Counted from the first letter of the stretch, positions 1 through 6,530 are shown. The stretch is 7,035 nt of DNA from Tannerella sp. (GCA_031289515.1 JAITPH010000177.1:1-7035), one strand, 5' to 3'. A program made the numbers and translations. The notes: generated from the letters alone by a model not told the origin.

Positions 1-43
1 AGGATAGATTTGAAAATGTTTTACAAAAAAAAGCGCTTTTACG

Positions 44-74
44 GTTGGATGTTCTAAAATAATCACTATCTTTG
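44..74 (+). promoter_or_regulatory. Bacteroidota-type promoter for rplS
   Basis: The -7 element TATCTTTG lies at 67-74 and fits the TAnnTTTG consensus of the primary sigma factor of Bacteroidota. A GTTG at 44-47, one base off the TTTG consensus, lies 19 nt upstream, which is the usual spacing. Transcription would start near position 80, giving a leader of roughly 80 nt before the L19 start codon. No other gene intervenes, so this is the likely rplS promoter. Assignment rests on motif and spacing only. Confidence 0.7.
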
Positions 75-91
75 CATCCGCTTTACGTAAT

Positions 92-125
92 CGCTGGCAG
101 GAAAAGTGAGACCTGTTATGTTGCG
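92..125 (+). promoter_or_regulatory. Possible structured leader of rplS
   Basis: Within the predicted 5' leader, TGGCAGG (95-101) can pair with CCTGTTA (112-118). This gives a 7-bp stem with two G-U pairs and an A/G-rich 10-nt loop. CGC (92-94) and GCG (123-125) could extend it beyond an internal loop. Ribosomal protein genes are often autoregulated through such leaders, and L19 leaders are known in other phyla. I do not recognise this one as a described family, and a single stem this short can occur by chance. Confidence 0.25.
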
Positions 126-163
126 TTTTGTTAGATTATAAACATATAAAGAGCTATAAACCA

Positions 164-517
164 ATGGATTTAATTAAAGTTGCAGAAGAAGCGTTTGCTA
201 CAAAAAAGGAGCATCCTGCATTTAGTAGTGGCGACACGATTACGGTATCATACCGTATAAAAGAGGGAAACAAAGAACGTACGCAGCAATACCGCGGTGT
301 TGTTATTCGTATATCCGGTCATGGAGACAAGAAGCGTTTTACGGTACGCAAGATTTCGGAGAATGTCGGAGTAGAGAGGATTTTCCCTATTGAATCGCCT
401 TTTATCGAGAGTATTGCTATCAACAAGAAAGGTAAAGTTCGTCGCACCAAGCTATATTATCTGCGTCAGCTTACAGGCAAGAAAGCACGTATTAAAGAGA
501 AAAGAGTTACGCTGTAA
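164..517 (+). CDS. rplS: 50S ribosomal protein L19
   Basis: L19 is a component of the large ribosomal subunit, located at the 30S/50S interface. The predicted protein has 117 residues, normal for bacterial L19, and is recognisable throughout. It has an N-terminal MDLIKVAEEA helix, then GDTITVSYRIKEGNKER, QQYRGVVIRISGHG, the very conserved VGVERIFPIESPFI block, and a basic tail LTGKKARIKEKR typical of the Bacteroidota version. I chose ATG at 164 because homologues begin MDLIKV. The in-frame TTG at 128 would add 12 residues with no counterpart in the family. No strong Shine-Dalgarno precedes the ATG; the upstream bases are A-rich, as is common in this phylum. In many bacteria rplS follows trmD or rpsP, but here it has its own promoter and terminator and appears monocistronic. 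Confidence 0.96.
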   Translation: MDLIKVAEEAFATKKEHPAFSSGDTITVSYRIKEGNKERTQQYRGVVIRISGHGDKKRFTVRKISENVGVERIFPIESPFIESIAINKKGKVRRTKLYYLRQLTGKKARIKEKRVTL

Positions 518-544
518 ATTTTTCAATAATATTTGTTTGTTCAT

Positions 545-586
545 AAGGATTGCCCCGAAAACATAAGGGTAATCCTTCTTTCTTTT
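545..586 (+). terminator. Intrinsic terminator after rplS
   Basis: AAGGATTGCCC (545-555) pairs with GGGTAATCCTT (567-577), an 11-bp stem with one G-U pair and an 11-nt loop. It is followed by the T-rich tract TTCTTTCTTTT ending at 586. It sits 28 nt after the rplS stop codon and should end that transcript. Confidence 0.88.
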
Positions 587-630
587 GTAATTAATCCGCA
601 TCATTCCCACCCATCATTACAAGCGGTATC

Positions 631-657
631 GTCATCGCGAGGAACAAAGCAATCCAG
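631..657 (+). repeat. Dispersed repeat, core-I arm (diverged copy)
   Basis: This is a single arm of the repeat family that fills both gene-free regions. It reads GTCATCGCGAGGAACAAAGC followed by AATCCAG, differing at two bases from the arm that is perfect at 6673-6699. No partner arm in inverse orientation follows directly. It lies between the rplS terminator and the next repeat element, with a GCGCCCTG spacer also seen at 6558-6565. Such arms are common REP-like sequences in several bacterial phyla, and no coding role is apparent. Confidence 0.85.
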
Positions 658-664
658 CGCCCTG

Positions 665-716
665 CCGTCATTGCGAGGAGGTTACTAAACGAATTTAGCA
701 AAAAGGAAGAATGACG
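665..716 (+). repeat. Palindromic repeat element, core-II type
   Basis: The outer ends CGTCATT (666-672) and AATGACG (710-716) are inverted repeats. The centre contains CTAAA (685-689) and TTTAG (694-698), again inverted. The left end is the same CCGTCATTGCGAGGA that begins the core-I arms, but the inside is different. The element is nearly identical to the reverse complement of 6765-6816. A start codon at 711 opens a short frame through the downstream repeats that I do not regard as a gene. Confidence 0.8.
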
Positions 717-761
717 AACGAAACCGCTACGCTTGCCATCTGCGACTGCCGTCTGCGCTTG

Positions 762-790
762 CCGTCATTGCGAGGAACGAAGCAATCCGG
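762..790 (+). repeat. Dispersed repeat, core-I arm
   Basis: This copy begins CCGTCATTGCGAGGAACGAA and ends GCAATCCGG, matching the perfect arm at 6673-6699. It is unpaired here. Together with the core-II element at 665-716 and the linker between them it forms a composite. That composite is repeated in inverse orientation at 6717-6816. Confidence 0.88.
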
Positions 791-807
791 AAATGAATTG
801 AGCATAG

Positions 808-821
808 ATATTGTACAATAT
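808..821. repeat. 14-bp perfect palindrome
   Basis: ATATTGTACAATAT is its own reverse complement. It sits between two repeat elements downstream of both rplS and asnS, with no nearby promoter. It could be an operator-like site or simply a cruciform-prone A/T palindrome; nothing in the context decides between these. Confidence 0.4.
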
Positions 822-830
822 ACAATAACC

Positions 831-881
831 ATCATTGCAAGAAAGTTACTAAACAAGTTTAGCAACTTTCTCGCAATAACG
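831..881. repeat. Palindromic repeat element, core-II type, long hairpin
   Basis: This is an almost perfect palindrome: ATTGC / AGAAAGTT / CTAAAC, a 2-nt AA loop, then GTTTAG / AACTTTCT / GCAAT. Only two internal mismatches interrupt a stem of about 21 columns (834-877). It is the most symmetrical core-II element in the window. It lies 32 nt downstream of the asnS stop codon, so it may also act as a 3'-end stabiliser or factor-dependent stop for the minus-strand operon. No U-tract follows, so it is not called as an intrinsic terminator. Confidence 0.82.
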
Positions 882-912
882 ACCGCGCATAGACTATTAA
901 CACGCCTTTGTA

Positions 913-2310
913 TTAAAACTCAGCATTTTTAGGAGTGCGGGGGAAGGGAATTACGTCGCGGATGTTAGCCATTCCTGTTACGAAAAGGAGCAAACGCTCG
1001 AATCCCAAACCGAAACCGGAATGTGGACACGTGCCGAATTTGCGCGTATCAAGATACCACCACATATCTTTCATCGGAATATCCAGCTCATTTATTCGCG
1101 TCATCAGCTTGTCGTAATCGGATTCACGTTCCGAGCCGCCAATTATCTCGCCAATCTTCGGAAATAGCACATCCATAGCGCGAACTGTCTTGCCGTCATC
1201 GTTTTGTTTCATGTAAAACGCCTTTATTTCCTTGGGATAGTCGATAAGGATAACAGGACGTTTGAAGTGATCTTCAACAAGATAACGCTCATGTTCGGAA
1301 GAAAGGTCGGCGCCCCAAAATATCGGAAACTCAAACTTGTATCCTTTGGCAACAGCATCTTCGAGTATCTTAATGCCCTCTGTATAAGGCAATCTGACAA
1401 AATCATCCTTCAACACGCCTTCAAGTCGGCTTATCAATTCGTTGTCGATCCTGTCGTTAAGAAACTGCACATCGTCGCGACAATTCTCCAAAGCCCATGA
1501 TACGCAATACTTTATAAAATCCTCGGCAAGGCTCATATTATCTTCTATATCATTGAACGCCACTTCCGGCTCAATCATCCAAAACTCCGCAAGGTGGCGC
1601 GGAGTATTCGAGTTTTCAGCCCTGAAAGTAGGGCCGAAAGTATAGATAGAACCAAGTCCCATAGCTGCAAGCTCGCCTTCGAGTTGTCCGGAAACAGTCA
1701 GATACGCCTGTTTGCCGAAGAAATCATCGTTATAAACCACCGCTCCCCGGTCATCTTTTTTTATGTCCGGAAGGCTCATCGTCGTCACCTGAAACATCTG
1801 ACCGGCGCCTTCGCAGTCGGATGCGGTGATGACAGGAGTATGAAAGTAGAAAAATCCGCGTTCGTGGAAGAATTTATGAATCGCAATAGCCATGTTGTGA
1901 CGTATCCGAAACACTGCCCCGAAAGTACTTGTACGCGGGCGCAGATGCGATATTTCGCGCAAGAACTCCATAGAATGACCTTTCTTCTGCAAAGGAAAAG
2001 TATTCGGATCTGCCAGACCAAGTATCTCAATACTATTTGCCTGAATTTCAACCGACTGACCTTTACCGAGCGATTTCACCAACTTGCCTTCAACGCTCAG
2101 ACACGAGCCTGTTGTAGCTTGTTTTATCAATTCCTCGCCCAATTTTCCAATATCGGCGACAACCTGAATGTTATTGACGGTCGAGCCGTCGTTAAGGGCG
2201 ATGAATGCTACCTGTTTACTGCCTCTGCATGTGCGTACCCAGCCTTTAACTACGACGTCCCTGTCAAAATCTTCGGATTTTAACGCATCAATTATTTTTG
2301 TTCTTTTCAT
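913..2310 (-). CDS. asnS: Asparagine--tRNA ligase (class II, AsnRS)
   Basis: This cytoplasmic enzyme joins asparagine to tRNA(Asn) using ATP. The 465 residues match bacterial AsnRS in length and order. An N-terminal OB-fold anticodon-binding domain (about 17-105, VVVKGWVRTCRGSK) precedes the class II catalytic core. Motif 2 is at about 229-249 (FRAENSNTPRHLAEFWMIEP). Motif 3 is near the end (GFGLGFERLLLF, about 432-443), followed by the family's usual IRDVIPFPRTPKNAEF terminus. SGQLEGELAAM and the AENSN segment favour AsnRS over AspRS. The ATG at 2310 starts directly at the family's N-terminus, preceded by A/T-rich sequence. It lies 19 nt after the rluB-like stop and is probably the last gene of a purB-rluB-asnS operon. 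Presence of a discrete AsnRS implies direct charging of tRNA(Asn), at least potentially. Confidence 0.97.
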   Translation of the reverse strand: MKRTKIIDALKSEDFDRDVVVKGWVRTCRGSKQVAFIALNDGSTVNNIQVVADIGKLGEELIKQATTGSCLSVEGKLVKSLGKGQSVEIQANSIEILGLADPNTFPLQKKGHSMEFLREISHLRPRTSTFGAVFRIRHNMAIAIHKFFHERGFFYFHTPVITASDCEGAGQMFQVTTMSLPDIKKDDRGAVVYNDDFFGKQAYLTVSGQLEGELAAMGLGSIYTFGPTFRAENSNTPRHLAEFWMIEPEVAFNDIEDNMSLAEDFIKYCVSWALENCRDDVQFLNDRIDNELISRLEGVLKDDFVRLPYTEGIKILEDAVAKGYKFEFPIFWGADLSSEHERYLVEDHFKRPVILIDYPKEIKAFYMKQNDDGKTVRAMDVLFPKIGEIIGGSERESDYDKLMTRINELDIPMKDMWWYLDTRKFGTCPHSGFGLGFERLLLFVTGMANIRDVIPFPRTPKNAEF

Positions 2311-2329
2311 ATAAAATACTTTTAAATTT

Positions 2330-4177
2330 CTACTCGTAAGCCCCCATCCGGAGAGCGTTTACTTCTTGTTCGCTCAGGTATCTCCATTTTCCGCGTCCGA
2401 GATTTTTCTTTGTCAAACCGGCGAAATATACGCGGTCGAGTTTAATTACATGATAGCCAAGCAACTCGAACATACGGCGAACGACGCGGTTTTTACCGGA
2501 ATGTATCTCGATACCTACCTGACTTCTATCCATTTCGTTTACATAGCTTATGGCGTCGGCATGTATCTCTCCGTCGTCGAGTTCGATACCGTTTGCGAGT
2601 TTTTCCATGTCGCCGATCTCAACTTCGTGGTCGAGCCAGACGTGATATATCTTTTTCTTCTTGAACGAAGGATGCGTGAGTTTGGCCGCCATTTCGCCGT
2701 CGTTGGTAAGAAGCAGCACGCCTGTCGTATTACGGTCCAGACGACCGACAGGATAGATGCGTTCGGGGCAAACGTTTTTCACCAGATCCATCACGGTTTG
2801 TCTGTTCTGCGGATCGTCGGATGTAGTCACGCAATTCTTCGGTTTGTTGAGCACCAGATATATCTTGCTTTCGATTTGTACCGGCTGATCGTTGAAAAGC
2901 ACTTTATCCATGCGGGTTATCTTCGTTCCGAGTTCGGTTATTACTTCGCCGTTTACCTTGATGGCGCCTGCCTGTATAAATTCATCTGCCTCGCGCCGCG
3001 AACATACGCCTGCATTTGCGAGGTATTTGTTCAATCGGATCGGAGCTGTCGGATCGGATACCACTTCCTGATATCTTACTGGGGTCGGGAACTTGGGTCT
3101 TCTGAAACTCTGCTGTCTGTCGTCCATCATCGGACGGCGCTGATAGCCGCCGTCACCGCCTGAGGGTCTTCTTTGCTGATAGCCGCCGCTCTGACGATAG
3201 CCGCCCTGACCTTCGCCCTGACGACTGTAACCGCCGCCGCCCTGACCGGAACTGTATCCGCCGCTTCCCTGACCGGAATTATAGCCGCCGCCACGATTGT
3301 AACCGCTGCCGCCGCCCTGATTGCCGTAATCACGCTGCTGATAGCCGCCGCCTTGATTGTAACCGCCGCCTCGGTTATAGCCGCTCTGACCTTGACCGTA
3401 GCCACTGCTCTGACGACTGTAGCCGCCCTGACTTTCGCCGCCTTGACTGCTGCTGTCGCTTCGGTTAGTATAACTTCTTTGCTGGTAGCCGCCTTGACGG
3501 TTTGCATCGCTACTATAGCTCCTTTTCTGATAACCGCCGCCCTGACTACTGCCATAGCTGCGACTTTGACCGCCGCCCTGGCTGCCGTAATCTCGTTGCT
3601 GATAGCCACCGCCCTGATTATTGCCGTAACTGCGGCTTTGACCCGACTGACTGCCGTAATCGCGCGGTTTATTATACCCGCCGCCACCGCCGCCTTGCTG
3701 ATAGCCGCCTTCCTGACGGCCATAGTCTCTCTTTTGATAGCCGCCCTGCTGGTAGCCGCCTTCCTGACGGTTATAATCTCTCTTTTGGTAGCCGCCGCTT
3801 TGCTCGCCGTATCTGGGAGTATAGCTATGACGCTGAAAACCACCGCCTTCTTCGGACGTATGCCCGGTTTCGGCATTATCCGAATCAGGCTCGTTAGTAC
3901 GTTGACGATAAGTCGTTTCCTCGCCTTCGCCGGACTCGGACGAGCGCGACTGATACGTCGATTGCCTCGTTTGTCCGAATAAGGGCTGATAAGGACGACC
4001 AATAGGCGCAGTGCGGTTGTATTCCACTTTGCGCGTGTCTTTAATACGCAGACGTTTGCCTTTCGGCTTTGCATCTCCAAAATCAGCTTGACCGCTGTTT
4101 TCTACTGATGTGTCTTTCTTGCTTGAATCTACGCTATCCGGCATAGATTGTAACTCGTTTTTTTCTGTTGAATCCAT
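2330..4177 (-). CDS. rluB: RluB/RsuA-family pseudouridine synthase with long Gly/Tyr-rich N-terminal region
   Basis: Enzymes of this family isomerise specific uridines of rRNA; RluB acts on 23S rRNA in E. coli. The 615 residues fall into parts. Residues 1-108 are polar and charged. Residues 109-345 are low-complexity (G, Y, Q, R, S). An S4 RNA-binding domain follows at about 378-425 (IRLNKYLANAGVCSRREAD). The catalytic domain is about 435-600, with GRLDRNTTGVLLLTNDG carrying the expected catalytic Asp481 and a conserved GKNRVVRRMFELLGY block. Typical RluB proteins are about 250-300 residues, so the N-terminal half is an addition, although glycine-rich extensions do occur in Bacteroidales homologues. 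The ATG at 4177 is supported by an uninterrupted frame, and there is no frameshift. The stop is TAG. The exact target base, and hence the RluB assignment over RsuA or RluE/F, is inferred from overall resemblance. Confidence 0.9.
   Translation of the reverse strand: MDSTEKNELQSMPDSVDSSKKDTSVENSGQADFGDAKPKGKRLRIKDTRKVEYNRTAPIGRPYQPLFGQTRQSTYQSRSSESGEGEETTYRQRTNEPDSDNAETGHTSEEGGGFQRHSYTPRYGEQSGGYQKRDYNRQEGGYQQGGYQKRDYGRQEGGYQQGGGGGGYNKPRDYGSQSGQSRSYGNNQGGGYQQRDYGSQGGGQSRSYGSSQGGGYQKRSYSSDANRQGGYQQRSYTNRSDSSSQGGESQGGYSRQSSGYGQGQSGYNRGGGYNQGGGYQQRDYGNQGGGSGYNRGGGYNSGQGSGGYSSGQGGGGYSRQGEGQGGYRQSGGYQQRRPSGGDGGYQRRPMMDDRQQSFRRPKFPTPVRYQEVVSDPTAPIRLNKYLANAGVCSRREADEFIQAGAIKVNGEVITELGTKITRMDKVLFNDQPVQIESKIYLVLNKPKNCVTTSDDPQNRQTVMDLVKNVCPERIYPVGRLDRNTTGVLLLTNDGEMAAKLTHPSFKKKKIYHVWLDHEVEIGDMEKLANGIELDDGEIHADAISYVNEMDRSQVGIEIHSGKNRVVRRMFELLGYHVIKLDRVYFAGLTKKNLGRGKWRYLSEQEVNALRMGAYE
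3143..3853 (-). repeat. Degenerate coding repeat: FUS-like GGYQ(K/Q)R(D/S)Y low-complexity tract
   Basis: This segment encodes residues 109-345 of the RluB-type protein. GGY occurs about 17 times. The longer unit GGYQ(K/Q)R(D/S)Y occurs six times, interspersed with GQG, RQ, SYG and NRGGG pieces. The DNA is correspondingly repetitive and GC-richer than its surroundings, with many GCCGCC and CTGATAGCCGCC words on the + strand. Such tracts are prone to replication slippage. At the protein level the composition resembles RGG/GY-rich RNA-binding disordered regions. Long open frames on the other frames here are composition artefacts. Confidence 0.85.
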
Positions 4178-4183
4178 TTTTGC

Positions 4184-4206
4184 TTAATTTGTTAATTTGT
4201 AATTTG
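4184..4206. repeat. Short A/T tandem repeat upstream of the rluB-like gene
   Basis: TTAATTTG is repeated twice and followed by TAATTTG, ending 7 nt before the rluB-like start codon when read on the minus strand. It fills part of the 63-nt gap after purB. It may keep the ribosome-binding region unstructured, as A-rich leaders do in Bacteroidota, or be simple-sequence drift. Confidence 0.5.
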
Positions 4207-4240
4207 CAATCTCACGATTACTTTAATAATCATTCCATTG

Positions 4241-5590
4241 TTATATTCCCACATAATTTTGCGGGGTTATTGTTTTTAATTCTTTTTTAATCTCGTCACT
4301 CAAATTCAAGTTTTCGATAAAATCCGATATTGACTGCTCCGTTATCTCGCCTTTTCCGCGAGTAAGTTCTTTCAATGTTTCGTATGGTTTGCTATAATTC
4401 TCGCGGCGCAATATCGTCTGAATGGCTTCGGCCACGACTTCCCTGTGACTGTCAAGCTCGCGCGCAATGGCGTTCCTGTTCAGCAACAGTTTGTTCAATC
4501 CTTTGATGATGCTTTTTAAAGATATTCCGATATGAGCGAAAGGCACTCCCGCATTCCGTAAAACCGTCGAATCCGTCAAGTCGCGCTGCAACCGCGAAAT
4601 GGGCAACTTAGCGCTCAGATGCTGCAAAATGGCGTTTGCCATGCCCAGATTGCCCTCCGCGTTCTCGAAATCTATCGGATTCACCTTGTGCGGCATGGCC
4701 GACGAGCCTACCTCGTTCGGATTAACCTTTTGCTTGAAATATTCCATCGAGACATATTGCCAGAAATCGCGACACATATCTATCAGGATAGTATTGATGC
4801 GACTTAGCGCGTCGAACAAAGCCGACAGGTTATCGTAGTTTGATATTTGCGTCGTCCATTCTTCGCGCTCCAAGCCCAGACGCTCACGAACAAAGTCATT
4901 AGCCGCCTGCCGCCAGTCATATTGCGGAAAAGCCGCGTTATGAGCATTCAAATTACCTGTAGCGCCGCCGAATTTCGCCGACATCGGAACGGCTTTCAGC
5001 AGTTTCACTTGTTGCTCCAGACGATAGACAAAGACCATTATCTCTTTTCCCAATCGCGTCGGCGAAGCAGGCTGCCCATGCGTTTTGGCAAGCATCGGCA
5101 CGTCTTTCCATTCTTCGGCATAACTGCTCAAAAGGGATATAACCGACTGAAGTGCAGGATAATAAGTATCCGCCATAGCTTCCTTTATCATCAAAGGGAC
5201 AGATGTATTATTTATGTCCTGCGAAGTAAGTCCGAAATGGATAAACTCCTTGTATTCCCGCAGCGGGTCTTGGTCGAAACGCTCTTTAATAAAGTATTCT
5301 ACGGCTTTAACATCGTGATTTGTAATGTTTTCAATTTCTTTTATCCGGGCTGCGTCGTCCGACGTAAACTCTTGATAAATTTCGCGAAGGCTTGCTTTTA
5401 TTTGCTCGTCGTCAAGCGACTTCAATTGCGGCAGCTTTTCGCAAAGGAAAATAAAATACTCTATCTCTACACGCACGCGATAACGCATCAAAGCCTCCTC
5501 CGAAAAGTATCCGGAGAGGTCTTCTACCTTATCCCTGTAACGTCCGTCAATAGGGGAAATTGCCGTCAATGTCGAAACCTTTATCTTCAT
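4241..5590 (-). CDS. purB: Adenylosuccinate lyase
   Basis: PurB catalyses two fumarate-releasing steps of purine synthesis: SAICAR to AICAR, and adenylosuccinate to AMP. The 449 residues begin STLTAISPIDGRYRDKV, the usual start of the E. coli-type subfamily (E. coli PurB is 456 residues). His171 in AKTHGQPASPTRLGKE aligns with the catalytic histidine. The fumarase/aspartase-superfamily signature GSSAMPHKVNP lies at 295-305, with Ser296/Ser297 at the flexible catalytic loop. HFGLTSQDINNT (about 118-129) is a further conserved substrate-binding block. The enzyme is normally a homotetramer with shared active sites. The ATG at 5590 is preceded by AAGG five bases upstream, a weak Shine-Dalgarno. 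It is the first gene of the minus-strand cluster, 63 nt ahead of the rluB-like gene, and is transcribed divergently from the lipoprotein gene. Confidence 0.97.
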   Translation of the reverse strand: MKIKVSTLTAISPIDGRYRDKVEDLSGYFSEEALMRYRVRVEIEYFIFLCEKLPQLKSLDDEQIKASLREIYQEFTSDDAARIKEIENITNHDVKAVEYFIKERFDQDPLREYKEFIHFGLTSQDINNTSVPLMIKEAMADTYYPALQSVISLLSSYAEEWKDVPMLAKTHGQPASPTRLGKEIMVFVYRLEQQVKLLKAVPMSAKFGGATGNLNAHNAAFPQYDWRQAANDFVRERLGLEREEWTTQISNYDNLSALFDALSRINTILIDMCRDFWQYVSMEYFKQKVNPNEVGSSAMPHKVNPIDFENAEGNLGMANAILQHLSAKLPISRLQRDLTDSTVLRNAGVPFAHIGISLKSIIKGLNKLLLNRNAIARELDSHREVVAEAIQTILRRENYSKPYETLKELTRGKGEITEQSISDFIENLNLSDEIKKELKTITPQNYVGI

Positions 5591-5608
5591 AATTGCCTTA
5601 GCAGCGCG

Positions 5609-5616
5609 TAAAGGTA
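5609..5616 (-). promoter_or_regulatory. Possible -7 element of the purB operon promoter
   Basis: On the minus strand this reads TACCTTTA followed by CGC, one base from the TAnnTTTG consensus and very like the TACCTTTGC common upstream of Bacteroidales genes. It lies 18 nt from the purB start codon. The nearest minus-strand TTTG (5632-5635) is only 15 nt away instead of 19-21, and the region at proper spacing is just T-rich, so the -33 box is poor. Confidence 0.4.
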
Positions 5617-5659
5617 ATACTTTTTTTCTTTCAAAAAAACTTTTTTCGATAATATATTT

Positions 5660-5694
5660 GAAAAAAAAGATGATGCGGTTTTAAATTGCATCAT
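5660..5694 (-). terminator. Terminator-like hairpin with U-tract, minus strand
   Basis: ATGATGCGGT (5670-5679) and ATTGCATCAT (5685-5694) form a 10-bp stem with two G-U pairs and a 5-nt loop. Read on the minus strand, the hairpin is followed by C and then a run of eight T (complement of 5661-5668). This is a good intrinsic terminator shape, but no minus-strand gene is visible immediately upstream of it. It may stop antisense or readthrough RNA before the purB promoter. Confidence 0.5.
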
Positions 5695-5833
5695 GTATAT
5701 ATCTATATATCAGGCTAATAACTGTCAAATAATTCAAGCCTGTCATACGCAAATATTTTTTTTTCGACGCCAATGCAACGTTTTTAGAGTTTCCTGCATC
5801 TATATAAGTACAAACATTTTAAAATTTATAGAA

Positions 5834-6418
5834 ATGAAAGCATTTGGATTTATTTTTGCATTATTGGGTATGACTGCCGTATTGAGTTGCGATAACGGCG
5901 AGTCAAAAGAAGAAGAGAAAGAAGAAGGAAAGGTCTTACTGTTGAAAGTAGACTGTTTGAAGTCCGAATTTGAAAGTGGCAGCGAAGTAACATTGTCGAT
6001 GCCGACGAAGACTTTCACCTTGGACGACGAAACAGTGGAGCCTTCGGATTTCGGTTATATAAAGTTGTTCTGTACGGAGACAAACGATACAATATTTCAC
6101 GGAACGGTTGTCTGGATGGGAGTAGGCGAAATTATCCATCCTGAAAAATGGACTGAAGCGGGAGATTTTGAAGTTGCGCCGGAAAGGAACATAATTATAC
6201 CGTCGGGCGGTTTTGAAAACGCATGTGAACAGGGCGAATCTGCCGAATACGATGACGAATGGGTGTCAAACGTATGGGGAGCAGTTCAGCAGCTGAAAAA
6301 AGTTCGGGAATACATAGCCGCCAATCCGGATCAAAAGATAAAGGTATTGCGCTATCAACCGGAAGCCGGCGGATCAGCCGCCACACACGATAAATGGATA
6401 TTGTTCGTCAAAAGATAA
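5834..6418 (+). CDS. Small acidic lipoprotein of unknown function
   Basis: I do not recognise the family. The frame is open from 5693, but I chose ATG 5834 because it yields a clean type II signal: MKAFGFIFALLGMTAVLSC, with the acceptor Cys19. The -3 residue of the lipobox is not the classic Leu. Cys19 is followed by DNGESKEEEKEEGK. Acidic residues right after the cysteine match the lipoprotein export signal described in Bacteroidota, so exposure on the outer surface is likely though inferred. The remaining 160 or so residues look like one compact, mostly beta-rich domain with two more cysteines (71 and 131). A predicted helix (WGAVQQLKKVREYIAANPDQ) precedes a KIKVLRYQP strand and a WILFVKR end. 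It is 194 residues long, appears monocistronic, and diverges from purB. No clear consensus promoter or downstream terminator was found. Confidence 0.8.
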   Translation: MKAFGFIFALLGMTAVLSCDNGESKEEEKEEGKVLLLKVDCLKSEFESGSEVTLSMPTKTFTLDDETVEPSDFGYIKLFCTETNDTIFHGTVVWMGVGEIIHPEKWTEAGDFEVAPERNIIIPSGGFENACEQGESAEYDDEWVSNVWGAVQQLKKVREYIAANPDQKIKVLRYQPEAGGSAATHDKWILFVKR

Positions 6419-6483
6419 ACAAACTAACCGAAAAAACCACGCGCAAGGGCGATGAAGACGCTATGCCGAACAGAGATAATCTG

Positions 6484-6497
6484 CCGTCATTGCAAGC
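6484..6497 (+). repeat. Half arm of the dispersed repeat
   Basis: CCGTCATTGCAAGC matches the outer end of the family and then diverges. It is the first element of the right-hand repeat cluster, 66 nt after the lipoprotein stop codon. The stretch 6419-6483 before it shows nothing recognisable. Confidence 0.6.
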
Positions 6498-6504
6498 CTT
6501 CAAT

Positions 6505-6522
6505 AATTGACAATTGACAATT
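6505..6522. repeat. A/T tandem repeat AATTGAC
   Basis: The heptamer AATTGAC is repeated 2.5 times (AATTGACAATTGACAATT). Units of this kind are frequent in intergenic Bacteroidota DNA. It separates two elements of the palindromic family and has no visible function. Confidence 0.55.
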
Positions 6523-6530
6523 ATAGTGTC

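Noticed and set aside
1..57. Possible 3' end of an upstream gene (open codons up to TAA at 55-57)
   Set aside because: Eighteen codons of lysine/phenylalanine-rich sequence also open in another frame, immediately before a promoter; too little to support a coding call.
128..163. TTG start giving L19 twelve extra residues
   Set aside because: Family members begin at MDLIKV, which corresponds to ATG 164.
711..932. 73-residue open frame through the left repeat cluster
   Set aside because: It is a translation of the dispersed repeat (SLRGTKQS peptide), begins inside a palindromic element and overlaps the end of asnS. Peptides of this type recur as false genes wherever the repeat occurs.
1594..2283. 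229-residue plus-strand frame opposite asnS, and similar long frames opposite purB (4847-5611) and rluB (2366-3163)
   Set aside because: They lie wholly within well-conserved genes on the other strand and show no recognisable domain or start signal.
3127..4080. 317-residue minus-strand frame and 269-residue plus-strand frame over the rluB-like gene
   Set aside because: Both are Ala/Ile/Val/Thr-rich by-products of the GC-rich Gly/Tyr/Gln repeat codons; the RluB frame continues into a conserved S4 and catalytic domain.
5693..5833. N-terminal extension of 47 residues on the lipoprotein gene
   Set aside because: The extension reads through A/T-rich intergenic DNA and would bury the lipoprotein signal peptide; ATG 5834 gives a proper N-terminus.
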